From SIG672 sp045657105 (GTDB lineage: Bacteria > Bacillota > Clostridia > Oscillospirales > CAG-272): a DNA stretch of 64,000 nucleotides. The stretch spans positions 1 through 64,000 of the forward strand of contig JAZOSN010000021.1 of NCBI GenBank assembly GCA_045657105.1, in the 5' to 3' direction. The notes beneath the pieces are model-generated. The model was given only the letters and a program-made list of their open reading frames with translations, searched no databases and had not been told where the DNA came from. The translations under genes and the position numbers were made by a program. The number at the start of each line of letters is the position of its first letter. The first letter of the stretch is position 1. Positions 37,343 to 46,025 of the stretch are shown one piece after another.

Positions 37343-38509
37343 ATGGCAAACATTCTTGATGCATTTAAAGAAGATCAGACCGTTGTTACCATCGACGCGA
37401 GCAAAAAGCTTAAAGTCGGAATTATCGGAACGGGTTGGATAGCAGAGGCTCATATGGCTCAGCTCCTCAAAATGCCCGACGTTGAGGTCGTTGCGGGCGC
37501 AGACCTCATTCCCGGCAAAGCAGAAAAGTTTATGAAGAAGTTCGGTAAAGAGGAAGCAAGATGCTACCTCAGCGGACACGAGATGCTCGAAGCAGAAGAG
37601 CTTGACGCGGTCTGCATCTGCACCTACAACCGTCAGCACGCTCCCTGTGCTATCGACGCTCTCGAGCACGGCGTACACGTTATGCTCGAAAAGCCCTTCA
37701 CCGTAACCACCGAGGAAGCGGTTGAGTGCATCAGAGCCGAGAAGAAGAGCGGAAAGATCCTCTCTATCGGCTTCCAGCCCAGATTTAACCCCAATATGCA
37801 GCTCATAAAGAAGATCGTTCAGTCGGGACAGCTCGGCAAGATCTACTATATTCAGACCGGTGGCGGACGCCGCAGAGGTATTCCTACTCCCTTCGGTACC
37901 ACCTTTATTGAGGATAAAACCGCAGGTATCGGCGCTATGGCAGACATCGGTTGCTACTCACTCGATATGGTGCTTAACGCTCTCGGTTATCCGAAGCCTC
38001 TTACCGTTTCGGGCTTTACCACCGACTATTTCGGAAAGGATCCCGAATACTGGACCACTCAGAACAAGCCGGCAGAATATGCAGACATCTTCGAGGTTGA
38101 CGACTTCGCAGGCGGTCTTATCCGTCTTGAAGGCGGCATAATCCTTGACTTCCGTATTGCTTGGGCTATGCACCTCGACACTCCCGGTGACACTATTATT
38201 ATGGGTACAAAGGGATCGCTCCGTATTCCTTCGACCGAATGCTGGAACGGAACTATCGGCGGACCTCTTAAAATTTACCACAACGTCGAAGGCACCGGCG
38301 TCGGCGTTGCTACCGAGATCCCGATGCAGGCAGCTCCCAAGGAGGGCGAGTTCTATCACAAGCTCCGTTCCTTCTTTGACGCTATCAAGAGCGGCGGAAA
38401 GGCTCCCGTTCCTTCGAGCGAGATCCTCTACAATCAGGCTATTATCGACCACATCGTCAAGTCCTCGAAATGCGGACACGAGGTTGAGGTCGTTATCCCC
38501 GAGATCTAA
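37343..38509 (+). CDS. Gfo/Idh/MocA-family oxidoreductase (first of two)
   Basis: 388 residues; NAD(P)-dependent sugar or polyol dehydrogenase. The Rossmann fold begins at about residue 25 with 'VGIIGTGWIAEAHMAQL'; 'VMLEKPFTV' holds the family Lys of the EKP motif; 'SIGFQPRFNP' and 'MADIGCYSLDMVLNALG' (Asp and the His-equivalent region) lie in the catalytic domain. Ribosome site AAGGAGAA precedes the ATG. It is first of four co-directed genes with gaps of 79, 20 and 35 bases. Members include inositol 2-dehydrogenase and glucose-fructose oxidoreductase; the exact substrate is not readable. Confidence 0.9.
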   Translation: MANILDAFKEDQTVVTIDASKKLKVGIIGTGWIAEAHMAQLLKMPDVEVVAGADLIPGKAEKFMKKFGKEEARCYLSGHEMLEAEELDAVCICTYNRQHAPCAIDALEHGVHVMLEKPFTVTTEEAVECIRAEKKSGKILSIGFQPRFNPNMQLIKKIVQSGQLGKIYYIQTGGGRRRGIPTPFGTTFIEDKTAGIGAMADIGCYSLDMVLNALGYPKPLTVSGFTTDYFGKDPEYWTTQNKPAEYADIFEVDDFAGGLIRLEGGIILDFRIAWAMHLDTPGDTIIMGTKGSLRIPSTECWNGTIGGPLKIYHNVEGTGVGVATEIPMQAAPKEGEFYHKLRSFFDAIKSGGKAPVPSSEILYNQAIIDHIVKSSKCGHEVEVVIPEI

Positions 38510-38588
38510 ACAAAGCGCATAACAAATTTTGCCTCGAAGCGCTTTGCGCTTCGAGGCGTACTCACAATATAGAAAGAAGGTAATTATT

Positions 38589-39422
38589 TTGAAAAATTAT
38601 AAGATAGGCTTACAGCTTTACAGTGTACGCGACGAAATGGCAAAGGACGTTAAAGCTACGCTTCAAAAGGTAAAGGAAATAGGATACGACTACGTTGAGT
38701 TCGCAGGATACTTCGATTACAGTGCAGAGGATCTGCGCGCCATGCTCGACGAAATCGGACTCACCGCTATCTCGGTCCACCAGAAGGTCGATCTCTACCT
38801 TGAAAAAGGTCAGGAAGCGGCAGACTATATGAAAACTCTCGGCGTAAAATATTCGGCAGTACCGTGGTATGACAAATCGAAGCTCGCAGGAACAGAGGGC
38901 TGGGACAACACCGTCAAGGAGTTTGCACAGGTTTCAAAGCTTCTCTCGGACAACGGAATTCAGATGTGCTATCACAACCACGATTTCGAATTCAACACCT
39001 TTGAGGGAAAGTATCTTCTCGATATTCTTTACGAGGTATTCGGCAAGGGCGAGATCGATCCCGAGCTTGACCTCTGCTGGGTACACTATGCCGGTCTTAA
39101 TCCCGCAGAGTATCTCGTTAAATATGCCGACAGAATGGGCATTATCCATTTTAAGGATTTCACCTGCAAGAAGCTCGGCGGCGGTCCTGTTTACGCGCTC
39201 GTTGACAACAGCGGCAAGCCTCAGGGCGGCAGATCGAGAGAGGAAACCGGATTTGAGTTCCGTCCTCTCGGAGAAGGAATTCAGGATTTCCCCGCTATCC
39301 TCAAAGCTCTTGAAAAGACCGACGTTGAGTATATCATAGTTGAGCAGGACCAGTCGTACGACACCCCCTCGCTCGAAGCAGCAGCAAGAAGCCGCGCTTA
39401 CCTCAGAACTCTCGGTCTGTAA
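38589..39422 (+). CDS. Sugar phosphate isomerase/epimerase-like TIM barrel (first of two)
   Basis: 277 residues from a TTG at 38589, chosen because AGAAGG lies 7-12 bases upstream and the family consensus start 'KNYKIGLQLYSVRDEM' begins there; an upstream in-frame ATG at 38529 would add 20 unrelated residues. Xylose-isomerase-like AP-endonuclease-2 fold: 'YDYVEFAGY', 'CYHNHDFEF' (metal His), 'DPELDLCWVHYAG', 'IIHFKDF' (His) and 'YIIVEQDQ' (Glu). Family enzymes isomerise, epimerise or dehydrate ketoses and inososes. The stop is 20 bases before the next gene. Likely to act on the product of the neighbouring dehydrogenases. Confidence 0.9.
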   Translation: MKNYKIGLQLYSVRDEMAKDVKATLQKVKEIGYDYVEFAGYFDYSAEDLRAMLDEIGLTAISVHQKVDLYLEKGQEAADYMKTLGVKYSAVPWYDKSKLAGTEGWDNTVKEFAQVSKLLSDNGIQMCYHNHDFEFNTFEGKYLLDILYEVFGKGEIDPELDLCWVHYAGLNPAEYLVKYADRMGIIHFKDFTCKKLGGGPVYALVDNSGKPQGGRSREETGFEFRPLGEGIQDFPAILKALEKTDVEYIIVEQDQSYDTPSLEAAARSRAYLRTLGL

Positions 39423-39442
39423 TTTTGAAAGGAATTTAAGAT

Positions 39443-40408
39443 ATGAAACTCGGTGTAATGAACCCCGTTCTCGCTCAGTTTGAGTTCGAGGACGCTCTCA
39501 AATATCTCGCTTCGCTCGACGTACACACTATCGAGATCGGAGCAGGCGGCTATCCCGGAAACGCTCATCTGAACGCTCGCGAGCTTCTTGGCGACAGTGC
39601 CAAGCTTGAGGCGTACAAGGCGCTTCTCGCGAAGTACGATATGCAGATCTCTGCTATCAGCTGTCACGGAAACCCTCTTCACCCCCAGAAGGCTATCGCA
39701 GATAAGTTCGACAGTGAATTTAAAGACGCCATCCTCGTTGCAGAGGCTCTCGGTGTAGATACCGTTATCGGATTTTCCGGTTGTCCCGGCGACTGCGAAA
39801 ACTCGCTTTACCCTAACTGGGTAGTCTGCGCTTGGCCGGACGACAACCTCAAAATCGTCGAGTGGCAGTGGAAGGAAAAGGTCATTCCCTACTGGAAAAA
39901 GACCGCCGCTTTCGCAAAAGAGCATAACATTACGAAGATCGCGTTTGAGATGCACCCCTCGTTCGTGGTTTACAACCCCGAAACGCTCCTGCGCCTGCGC
40001 GCAGAGGTCGGTGACATCATCGGCGCAAACTTCGACCCCAGCCACCTTTTCTGGCAGGGCATAAATCCCGTCGAGGCTATCAAGGCACTCGAAGGCGCGA
40101 TACATCATTTCCACGCCAAGGATACCGCCATCGACAAGAGAAATACCGAGGTCAACGGAGTTCTCGATTACAAATCGTACGGCGACATTCTCAACCGTTC
40201 GTGGGTATTCCGCACGGTCGGATACGGACATTCTCAGCTCGAATGGAACGCCATCATCAGTGCGCTTAAAACCGTTGGATACGACGGCGCTATCAGCATC
40301 GAGCACGAGGACGCTCTTATGTCACCCAAGGAAGGTCTTGAAAAAGCAATTTCTTTCCTTAAAAACGTACTTATTACGGAAAAGGCAGGAGAAATGTGGT
40401 GGGCGTAA
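39443..40408 (+). CDS. Sugar phosphate isomerase/epimerase-like TIM barrel (second)
   Basis: 321 residues, same fold as the preceding gene but a different subgroup, clearly not a recent duplicate. Metal-site motifs: 'IEIGAGGYPGN', 'ISAISCHGNPLHP', 'KIAFEMHPSF' (Glu and His), 'GANFDPSHLFWQG' (Asp, His), 'HFHAKDT' (His) and 'AISIEHED' (Glu). This pattern is common in polyol and rare-sugar operons of Clostridia together with Gfo/Idh/MocA enzymes. Ribosome site GAAAGGAA precedes the ATG. Third gene of the operon. Reaction unknown. Confidence 0.9.
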   Translation: MKLGVMNPVLAQFEFEDALKYLASLDVHTIEIGAGGYPGNAHLNARELLGDSAKLEAYKALLAKYDMQISAISCHGNPLHPQKAIADKFDSEFKDAILVAEALGVDTVIGFSGCPGDCENSLYPNWVVCAWPDDNLKIVEWQWKEKVIPYWKKTAAFAKEHNITKIAFEMHPSFVVYNPETLLRLRAEVGDIIGANFDPSHLFWQGINPVEAIKALEGAIHHFHAKDTAIDKRNTEVNGVLDYKSYGDILNRSWVFRTVGYGHSQLEWNAIISALKTVGYDGAISIEHEDALMSPKEGLEKAISFLKNVLITEKAGEMWWA

Positions 40409-40443
40409 GCTCGCTGTGAGCAGCGCCCCACAAGTTTTAAATT

Positions 40444-41514
40444 ATGGAAAACAGTAAAATTTACAACCTCGCCATAATCGGCTTCGGCGGAATGGCAGGT
40501 CACCACTTCACCCAGCTCTCCAAGGGCGAGGTGAGAGTTAAGATCAAGGGTATTTACGATCTCAAAGAGGACAGACGCGAGGCGGCGCGTGAAAAGGGAC
40601 TTTACGTTTACACTTCAAACGAGGAGATATTCGCCGATCCCGAGGTAGATATAGTTCTCGTTGCGGCGACGAACGAGGTTCACAAGGAGCTTTGCATAAG
40701 AGCTCTTCGCGCAGGCAAGCACGTTCTTTGTGAAAAGCCGGTAACGCTCACCTCGGGCGAGCTTGAAGAGATAATGGCGGTAGCCAAGGAAACCGGCAAG
40801 ATCTTCACTATCGACCAGAACCGCCGCGTAAACAAGGATTTTGTGGCTATGCGAAGCGCCCTCGAGAGCGGCATTATCGGAAAGCCCTACGTTATCGAAA
40901 CGAGAGTCGAGGGCTCGCGCGGTATGCCCGAGGGTTGGCGCCGTACTAAAGCACTCGGCGGCGGAATGATGTACGACTGGGGCGTTCACCTGATCGACCA
41001 GCTTATGTATATGAACCCCTCGAAGGTAGTAAACGTATTCTGCAAGATGTATTCGATACTTTACGATGAGGTTGACGACAATTTCCATCTCGTTCTTACC
41101 TTTGAGGACGGACTGACCGCATACGTTGAGATCTCGACCAACAACTTTATTCTTCACCCCCGTTGGTACGTTCTCGGAACAGAGGGCACTCTGCAAATCG
41201 ACTCTTGGGAAGGAACAGGCCGTGTCGTCAAAGTCAAGGACCGCGAGGACACATGGAGTTCTGACATCAAGATCACCAAGGCAGGCCCGTCCAAGACGAT
41301 GGGCGCGCGCGATCCGTCCACGGTAAGCGTTACCGAGGTAGCGCCTCCCGAGGGCATTGAGGATAATCTTAATCCGGTTTACCGTCAGCTCGTTGACGCC
41401 ATTGAGGGCGCGCCCCTTAAAATCACGGCAGAGCAGGCGCTCCGCGTCGTCAAGGTTATGGAAGCGGCATTCGAGTCGGCAAGAACGGGCGAGGCTATAA
41501 AGCTGAGTGTTTAA
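40444..41514 (+). CDS. Gfo/Idh/MocA-family oxidoreductase (second)
   Basis: 356 residues. N-terminal Rossmann motif 'LAIIGFGGMAGHHFTQL' (residues 8-24); 'LCEKPVTL' is the EKP lysine motif; 'TIDQNRRVNKDF' and 'MMYDWGVHLIDQLMY' (Asp-x3-His catalytic pair) lie in the C-terminal domain. It shares little with the first oxidoreductase beyond the fold, so two successive or alternative oxidation/reduction steps are plausible, as in the cleavage routes where one partner oxidises and another reduces C3. The ribosome site is poor, consistent with coupling to the upstream gene. Last gene; a REP-like element and a terminator follow. Confidence 0.9.
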   Translation: MENSKIYNLAIIGFGGMAGHHFTQLSKGEVRVKIKGIYDLKEDRREAAREKGLYVYTSNEEIFADPEVDIVLVAATNEVHKELCIRALRAGKHVLCEKPVTLTSGELEEIMAVAKETGKIFTIDQNRRVNKDFVAMRSALESGIIGKPYVIETRVEGSRGMPEGWRRTKALGGGMMYDWGVHLIDQLMYMNPSKVVNVFCKMYSILYDEVDDNFHLVLTFEDGLTAYVEISTNNFILHPRWYVLGTEGTLQIDSWEGTGRVVKVKDREDTWSSDIKITKAGPSKTMGARDPSTVSVTEVAPPEGIEDNLNPVYRQLVDAIEGAPLKITAEQALRVVKVMEAAFESARTGEAIKLSV

Positions 41515-41522
41515 GGGGAACG

Positions 41523-41570
41523 CTTAGGAAACTTTTTGGAAAAAGTTTCCTAAGAACCTTCAAAAACTTT
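41523..41570 (+). repeat. REP-like palindromic element
   Basis: CTTAGGAAACTTTTT pairs with AAAAAGTTTCCTAAG, followed by AACCTTCAAAAACTTT. Same build as the units at 13477-13587 (palindrome with T5/A5 core, then CAAAAACTTT). Confidence 0.7.
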
Positions 41571-41579
41571 AATAAAAGT

Positions 41580-41606
41580 AAACCGGACGGCAATGCCGTC
41601 CGGTTT
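41580..41606. terminator. Bidirectional terminator between the sugar operon and manA
   Basis: Twelve-bp stem AAACCGGACGGC/GCCGTCCGGTTT (41580-41591 with 41595-41606), loop AAT, T-rich on plus. Confidence 0.85.
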
Positions 41607-41611
41607 GTTTT

Positions 41612-42517
41612 TCACTTAACCACCGTCAAAAGAAACTCGAAATCGCCGCTAAGCTTTGCGCCCTCGCAGGATATTGGCAGAAGCACGCTACTACCCGCTA
41701 AAACGTCGAGTTCTCCAACTCTTCCCTTGCCCGAAAGCACGAGAATATGGCGGAATTTATCCGAATTTCCGATTATCTCTCCGCACGAGGAGTCCTTCTT
41801 CTCGACTCTGAAAATATCGCAGTCTGCAAGCAGATCCTCGCTTGTTTTTTCGGCGCATGAATATCTGATCTTGTCAATATCCTCTTTTTTATAAAGCTCG
41901 ATAACGTCGAGTGCTTTTTTGATATGAAGCTCTCTGCCGCGGTTATAATCGTAAACGCGGTAGGTCACGTTCGAGGACTGCTGGATCTCGGCTATAAGAA
42001 TACCGCCACCGATCGCGTGGACACAGCCCGCAGGGATAAAGAAAACGTCGCCACGGTGAACGTCCACGTAGTTAAGACACTCGCCTATCCTGTTTTCCTC
42101 AACCGCCTTGGCAAAATCCTCTTTGCTGACGCCCTCGGAAAGTCCGTAGACGAGCTTTGCGCCCGCCTCGGCATCGACGACGTACCACATCTCGGTCTTG
42201 CCGAGATCGCCCTCATATCTTTTCGAATATTCATCGCCCGGATGAACCTGCACCGAGAGGTCGGACTTTGCATCTATAAATTTGATAAGAACCGGAAAAT
42301 CATCGGTGTTTTCAAGCTCCCACAGAGCTTTCCCGTTCATTTCTCCGCTCTTCACGGTATTTACCTCGTTCTCTCTGACGGTAAGCTCCCAGGTTTCGGC
42401 AATTCTCTGCCCTGCCTTTTCGCCCTTACCGAACTCGCGCGAAAGACGCTCTCCGCCCCAGATTATATCCTTACAAACGGGAGAAAGAAGGATTGGTTCT
42501 TTTACGGTATATTTCAT
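41612..42517 (-). CDS. manA: Mannose-6-phosphate isomerase, class I
   Basis: 301 residues from the ATG at 42517 (GGAGA 5-9 bases upstream). Interconverts mannose 6-phosphate and fructose 6-phosphate; zinc enzyme with cupin fold. Metal-site motifs: 'SVQVHPGDEYS' (Gln, His), 'KTEMWYVVD' (Glu) and 'VHAIGGG' (His). The short form lacking the helical insertion is that of Bacillus ManA/Pmi. 'GGERLSREFGKG' at the N-terminus is typical of the class. It converges on the oxidoreductase operon and shares a terminator with it. It is a housekeeping link from mannose to glycolysis; a functional tie to the neighbouring operon is possible but not shown. Confidence 0.95.
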   Translation of the reverse strand: MKYTVKEPILLSPVCKDIIWGGERLSREFGKGEKAGQRIAETWELTVRENEVNTVKSGEMNGKALWELENTDDFPVLIKFIDAKSDLSVQVHPGDEYSKRYEGDLGKTEMWYVVDAEAGAKLVYGLSEGVSKEDFAKAVEENRIGECLNYVDVHRGDVFFIPAGCVHAIGGGILIAEIQQSSNVTYRVYDYNRGRELHIKKALDVIELYKKEDIDKIRYSCAEKTSEDLLADCDIFRVEKKDSSCGEIIGNSDKFRHILVLSGKGRVGELDVLAGSSVLLPISCEGAKLSGDFEFLLTVVK

Positions 42518-42537
42518 AATTTTCTCCAAAAATCAAT

Positions 42538-42560
42538 AAAGTCGGGAAAAACCCGACTTT
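42538..42560 (-). terminator. Possible terminator of the LRR lipoprotein gene
   Basis: AAAGTCGGG/CCCGACTTT stem (42538-42546 with 42552-42560). The T-tract on the minus strand is weak. Confidence 0.55.
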
Positions 42561-42574
42561 ATTATAGTTTAAAA

Positions 42575-43534
42575 TTACTCTGCATCAAGTCCGAGTGCCT
42601 CGGTTATAACGTCGTTGTATTCTCCGATAACGATCGCACTTGCATCATCTCCGGTAAAATTAACGGTAGTAACCGCGATGCAGGAGTCAAAGGCGTATGC
42701 GCCGATCTCTTTTACCTGAGCAAAGGATACGCTCGAAAGGATCTCGCAGTAATTGAACGCGTATTCGCCGATGGTTTCGACAGTTGCGGGAAGCTCTATC
42801 GAGGTGAGCTTTATGCACCACTTGAACGCGCCTGCACCGACAGTCACGAGCGAGTCGCCAAGGTCGATCGAAGCAAGCGAGGTGCAGTAAGCGAATGCTC
42901 CGTCGCCAATAGCGGTGATCTTTCCTGCAAAGGTAACGCTTTCAAGAGCCGAGCACTCTCCGCAAAGAGCCTCGGGAATTACCGTAACGCCCTCGGGAAT
43001 TGCGAGCGATTTGAGTGCGGTAGAATAGTTGAACACTCTCTTACCGAGTGTGGTAAGACCTGCGGGAAGAGTTACGCTTTCGAGCGAGTAGTTATACCAG
43101 AACGCCTCGTCTGCGATCTCGGTAACGCCTGCGGGAATTACTACCGAACGGAGAAGGTTGTTCTTTTCAAACGCGCCCCTGCCGATCTTGGTAACCGAAA
43201 TTTCGTTTATCTTTTCGGGAATTACGAGATCGATAAGAACGATCTCCTCGCCTTCGCCATCTTCGTTTGCGGGAGCGGCATCACCATTTTCGGGAACGTA
43301 ATCGAAATCGTAATCGGTTATTTCGATCGCTTTTCCGTCATAAATATTATACGTATAGCCCTCGTATTTAAGGTTGTACTTTACGTCTACCTTGTCCTGC
43401 TCTTTATCGTCTGTTTCGTCATCTCCCGTAATAGCATCGGGATCGACCGCACCGTCGTCGTAGTTTCCGCTGCACGAAGCGAGAACGGTCGTCAGAAGAA
43501 GAGCAAAAATAAGTAACAGCGTGAGTTTTTTCAT
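42575..43534 (-). CDS. Lipoprotein with BspA-type leucine-rich repeats
   Basis: 319 residues. Lipobox 'LASC' ends a clear signal (Cys20). An acidic linker (about 22-50, many Asp/Glu) leads to a short 'YEGYTYNIYDGKAIEITDY' strand region and then about seven LRR_5 units of 22-23 residues, for example 'IGRGAFEKNNLLRSVVIPA', 'IADEAFWYNYSLESVTLPA' and 'IGDGAFAYCTSLASIDLGD'. BspA-like repeats mediate surface binding to host or polymer in many gut bacteria. Facing outward from the membrane, it is probably an adhesin or binding protein. Monocistronic, with its own promoter. Ligand unknown. Confidence 0.88.
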   Translation of the reverse strand: MKKLTLLLIFALLLTTVLASCSGNYDDGAVDPDAITGDDETDDKEQDKVDVKYNLKYEGYTYNIYDGKAIEITDYDFDYVPENGDAAPANEDGEGEEIVLIDLVIPEKINEISVTKIGRGAFEKNNLLRSVVIPAGVTEIADEAFWYNYSLESVTLPAGLTTLGKRVFNYSTALKSLAIPEGVTVIPEALCGECSALESVTFAGKITAIGDGAFAYCTSLASIDLGDSLVTVGAGAFKWCIKLTSIELPATVETIGEYAFNYCEILSSVSFAQVKEIGAYAFDSCIAVTTVNFTGDDASAIVIGEYNDVITEALGLDAE

Positions 43535-43641
43535 TTTAGTCAGCGTGGTTTCTATAAAAGAAACCGTTTCCTTTCTTTCGCGAGTTATGCCTGCGGTGAA
43601 ACAGACATCTCAGCGCAAAGCTTTAATACATATACGATATA

Positions 43642-43670
43642 ATTATAGCATTTATTATTATCTTTGTCAA
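43642..43670 (-). promoter_or_regulatory. Promoter of the LRR lipoprotein gene
   Basis: TTGACA (43670-43665) and TATAAT (43647-43642), 17-base spacer, about 100 bases of leader. Confidence 0.8.
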
Positions 43671-43766
43671 CAACAATTTTATTAAATTTATTGATGAGGC
43701 TTATTGTTTTTAAGTTATTTACCGTATATTAACTCAAAAATCCACACAAATTTACAAAAAGTTTAA

Positions 43767-43794
43767 TTGAACTGTGCTTTTTATATGATATAAT
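43767..43794 (+). promoter_or_regulatory. Promoter of the DUF5685 operon
   Basis: TTGAAC (43767-43772) and TATAAT (43789-43794), 16-base spacer. Confidence 0.7.
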
Positions 43795-43830
43795 AGATTA
43801 TTATAGTAAATATAAGAGAGGAGCGCGGAT

Positions 43831-44718
43831 ATGTTCGGATACGTCAAAGCACTGACAGGCGAGCTTCGTGTCAAGGAATACGAGCTTTACAAAAGCGTTT
43901 ACTGCGGACTTTGCCATCATATAAAAAAGCGCGGCAGGTTTATGACCTTTTCGCTCAGCTACGATTTCGTGCTTCCCTCGCTCTTCGCTCTTGCTTTTAC
44001 CGACAGAGAAAATATTTCCTTCAAAAAAAAGAGATGCCTCGCTCACCCCTTTAAGGCGAGAAAGGTTCTCGACGGCGGCGATGCTATGCAGTCGGTCGCC
44101 GACGCCGCGGTACTACTCGTTTACTACAAGCTTCTCGACGACAAAAACGACCGCGACGAAGGATTTTTTAGGCGCATCTCTTCTTCCCTTGCACTCATTT
44201 TTGCGCGCAGTGCGCGAAGGCGTGTTTTAAAGGCAGGGCTCACCCACACCGACGAGATCATAAGAAAATCTCTTGACGCTCTCGCACTCTGCGAAAAAGA
44301 AAAAAGCGAAAGCGTTTACGAGGGCGCGACAATATTCGGAAATCTCCTTGCAGAGGTCTTTTCCTCACTGATCAAAAAGGAGTCCGACAGGCGGTGTATG
44401 CACGAGATCGGATACCACGTCGGTCGATGGATCTATATTGCAGACGCGCTCGACGATATTGGGCGCGACCGCAAAAGCGGAAGCTACAATCCTCTTGTTC
44501 TGTCGCTTGACGATACAAACTTCGAAAACTCCGAAAGCTTTAAACAAAACATCGAAATTTCTCTTCGAATAGAGCTCGAAGAGTGCGAAAAAGCGATGAA
44601 TTTGCTCGAAATAAACGACAAAGGTCTTCTCGCTATTATTGAGAACACGCTTTATCTCGGTATGCCCGACGTGATTTCGCGCATACTTGCAAAAAATTTC
44701 GAAAAAACGAAAAAATAA
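43831..44718 (+). CDS. DUF5685 family protein
   Basis: 295 residues, no signal peptide, mostly helical. It begins 'MFGYVKALTGELRVKEYELY' and then 'YCGLCHHIKKRGRF', the N-terminal block with two Cys and His that marks this clostridial family; 'GRWIYIADALDDIGRDRKSG' (about 205-224) is an aspartate-rich helix reminiscent of the diphosphate-binding DDxxD of isoprenoid enzymes, though this link is only a resemblance. Function is unknown. It is followed 34 bases later by a J-domain protein, an arrangement I recall as recurrent in Clostridia, suggesting a shared role, perhaps as chaperone client or metal-binding partner. Confidence 0.8.
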   Translation: MFGYVKALTGELRVKEYELYKSVYCGLCHHIKKRGRFMTFSLSYDFVLPSLFALAFTDRENISFKKKRCLAHPFKARKVLDGGDAMQSVADAAVLLVYYKLLDDKNDRDEGFFRRISSSLALIFARSARRRVLKAGLTHTDEIIRKSLDALALCEKEKSESVYEGATIFGNLLAEVFSSLIKKESDRRCMHEIGYHVGRWIYIADALDDIGRDRKSGSYNPLVLSLDDTNFENSESFKQNIEISLRIELEECEKAMNLLEINDKGLLAIIENTLYLGMPDVISRILAKNFEKTKK

Positions 44719-44752
44719 TCCGCCTTAGCGGATACCGAAAGGACATTTTTAA

Positions 44753-45379
44753 ATGAACGATCCGTACAAGGTGCTCGGCGTATCGCGCGATGCCACCGAC
44801 GAAGAAATAAAAAAAGCATACCGCGAGCTTGCTCGCAAATATCACCCTGACAACTATGTCAATAATCCTCTTGCCGATCTCGTTCAGGAGAAAATGAAGG
44901 AGATCAACGAGGCTTACGACGAGATCCAGCGCTCACGCGCGTCATCTCGTTCGTCGTCGTCAGGATATTACGACACCTCTTACACGTCGGACGGAACCTA
45001 CGACTCGGCGCTCAAAGAGATCAGAATACTTATAAATTCAGGTCAGTACAACGAGGCAAACATTAAGCTCGACGCGCTTCCGAAGAACGCGCGCAACGCC
45101 GAATGGCATTTCCTCAAAGGCTGTCTGCTTATGCAAAGAGGCTATTATTACGACGCGACGCGCCTTTTCGAAACCGCCTGCTATCTTGATCCAAGCAACG
45201 AGGAGTACAGAAACGCTCTGAACGAGCTCAAAATGAGAAGCAACGCGTACGGCGACCGATACCGCAGAGCAAACACCTCGTCGAGCTCTGACGATATGTT
45301 CTGCAACCTCTGCACCAATCTGATATGTGCAGACTGTTTGTGCGAGATGTGCGGCGGCGACCTTATCGGTTGTCTGTAA
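44753..45379 (+). CDS. J-domain protein with TPR-like region and Cys-rich tail
   Basis: 208 residues. Residues 3-62 are a canonical J domain: 'DPYKVLGVSRDATDEEIKKA' and the HPD motif at 31-33 ('KYHPDNY'), which stimulates Hsp70 ATPase. A Ser-rich linker precedes two TPR-like helix pairs ('IRILINSGQYNEANIKLDAL', 'HFLKGCLLMQRGYYYDATRL'). The C-terminus holds eight Cys within 25 residues ('FCNLCTNLICADCLCEMC'), a probable metal- or membrane-associated knob. There is no DnaJ zinc finger or substrate domain, so it is a specialised co-chaperone. Co-directed with DUF5685 upstream and a membrane protein 60 bases downstream. Confidence 0.88.
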   Translation: MNDPYKVLGVSRDATDEEIKKAYRELARKYHPDNYVNNPLADLVQEKMKEINEAYDEIQRSRASSRSSSSGYYDTSYTSDGTYDSALKEIRILINSGQYNEANIKLDALPKNARNAEWHFLKGCLLMQRGYYYDATRLFETACYLDPSNEEYRNALNELKMRSNAYGDRYRRANTSSSSDDMFCNLCTNLICADCLCEMCGGDLIGCL

Positions 45380-45439
45380 AGTGCCAAATAATATTTCGGA
45401 GATTTCGAGTCCTGCAAAACGGCTCGAACTTATGAATTT

Positions 45440-45964
45440 ATGAAAAAAACGAAAATCATCGTACTAAGCGCCCTGCTCTCGGCTCTGGCGTCCGCGATAC
45501 TTTGCCTCGGCTCCCTGCTCGGAGATCTCGACCTCACCTTTGCCGCGCTCGCTTCCCTACCCGTTTTCTGGGCGGCGCTCGAGCTCGGAATGAGATCGGC
45601 AAGCTCGGTCTGGCTTATCACATCGGCGATCTCATTTATGCTTGCTCCCTCTAAATTTGCCGCGGCGATGTTTGCGGTCTTCGTCGGAATTTATCCGATA
45701 ATCAAGCTTGTATCCGAAAGATACCGCCCGATGATCTCGTGGAGCATAAAAATAATTTCGGCAAGCGTCGCAACCGTCGCGCTCACTCTGCTTGCAAAAT
45801 TTGTGTTCTTCCCCGGCATGAAGCACGCCCTTTGGGTATACCTGCTTATGCTCCTGCTTGCAAACACCGCGACAGTCCTGTTTGACATTCTTCTCGGCAG
45901 GCTTGCGATCATATATTTTGTGAAAATACGAAAAAAGCTCGGTATCGGCAAAAACAAAAAATAA
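45440..45964 (+). CDS. Integral membrane protein, unknown function
   Basis: 174 residues, five or six hydrophobic helices over nearly the whole length, a short basic N-terminus and a very basic C-terminus ('KIRKKLGIGKNKK') that should face the cytoplasm. The even small-residue composition and length resemble ECF-transporter S components and related DUF-type membrane proteins, but no family motif is decisive. It follows the J-domain gene at 60 bases with only a weak ribosome site. Probably in the DUF5685 operon. Function not recognised. Confidence 0.7.
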   Translation: MKKTKIIVLSALLSALASAILCLGSLLGDLDLTFAALASLPVFWAALELGMRSASSVWLITSAISFMLAPSKFAAAMFAVFVGIYPIIKLVSERYRPMISWSIKIISASVATVALTLLAKFVFFPGMKHALWVYLLMLLLANTATVLFDILLGRLAIIYFVKIRKKLGIGKNKK

Positions 45965-46025
45965 TTTTTCACCTTATGGATAAAATTGCAAAAAGTATGC
46001 AATAATATCCGTGAGGTGATTTTTT

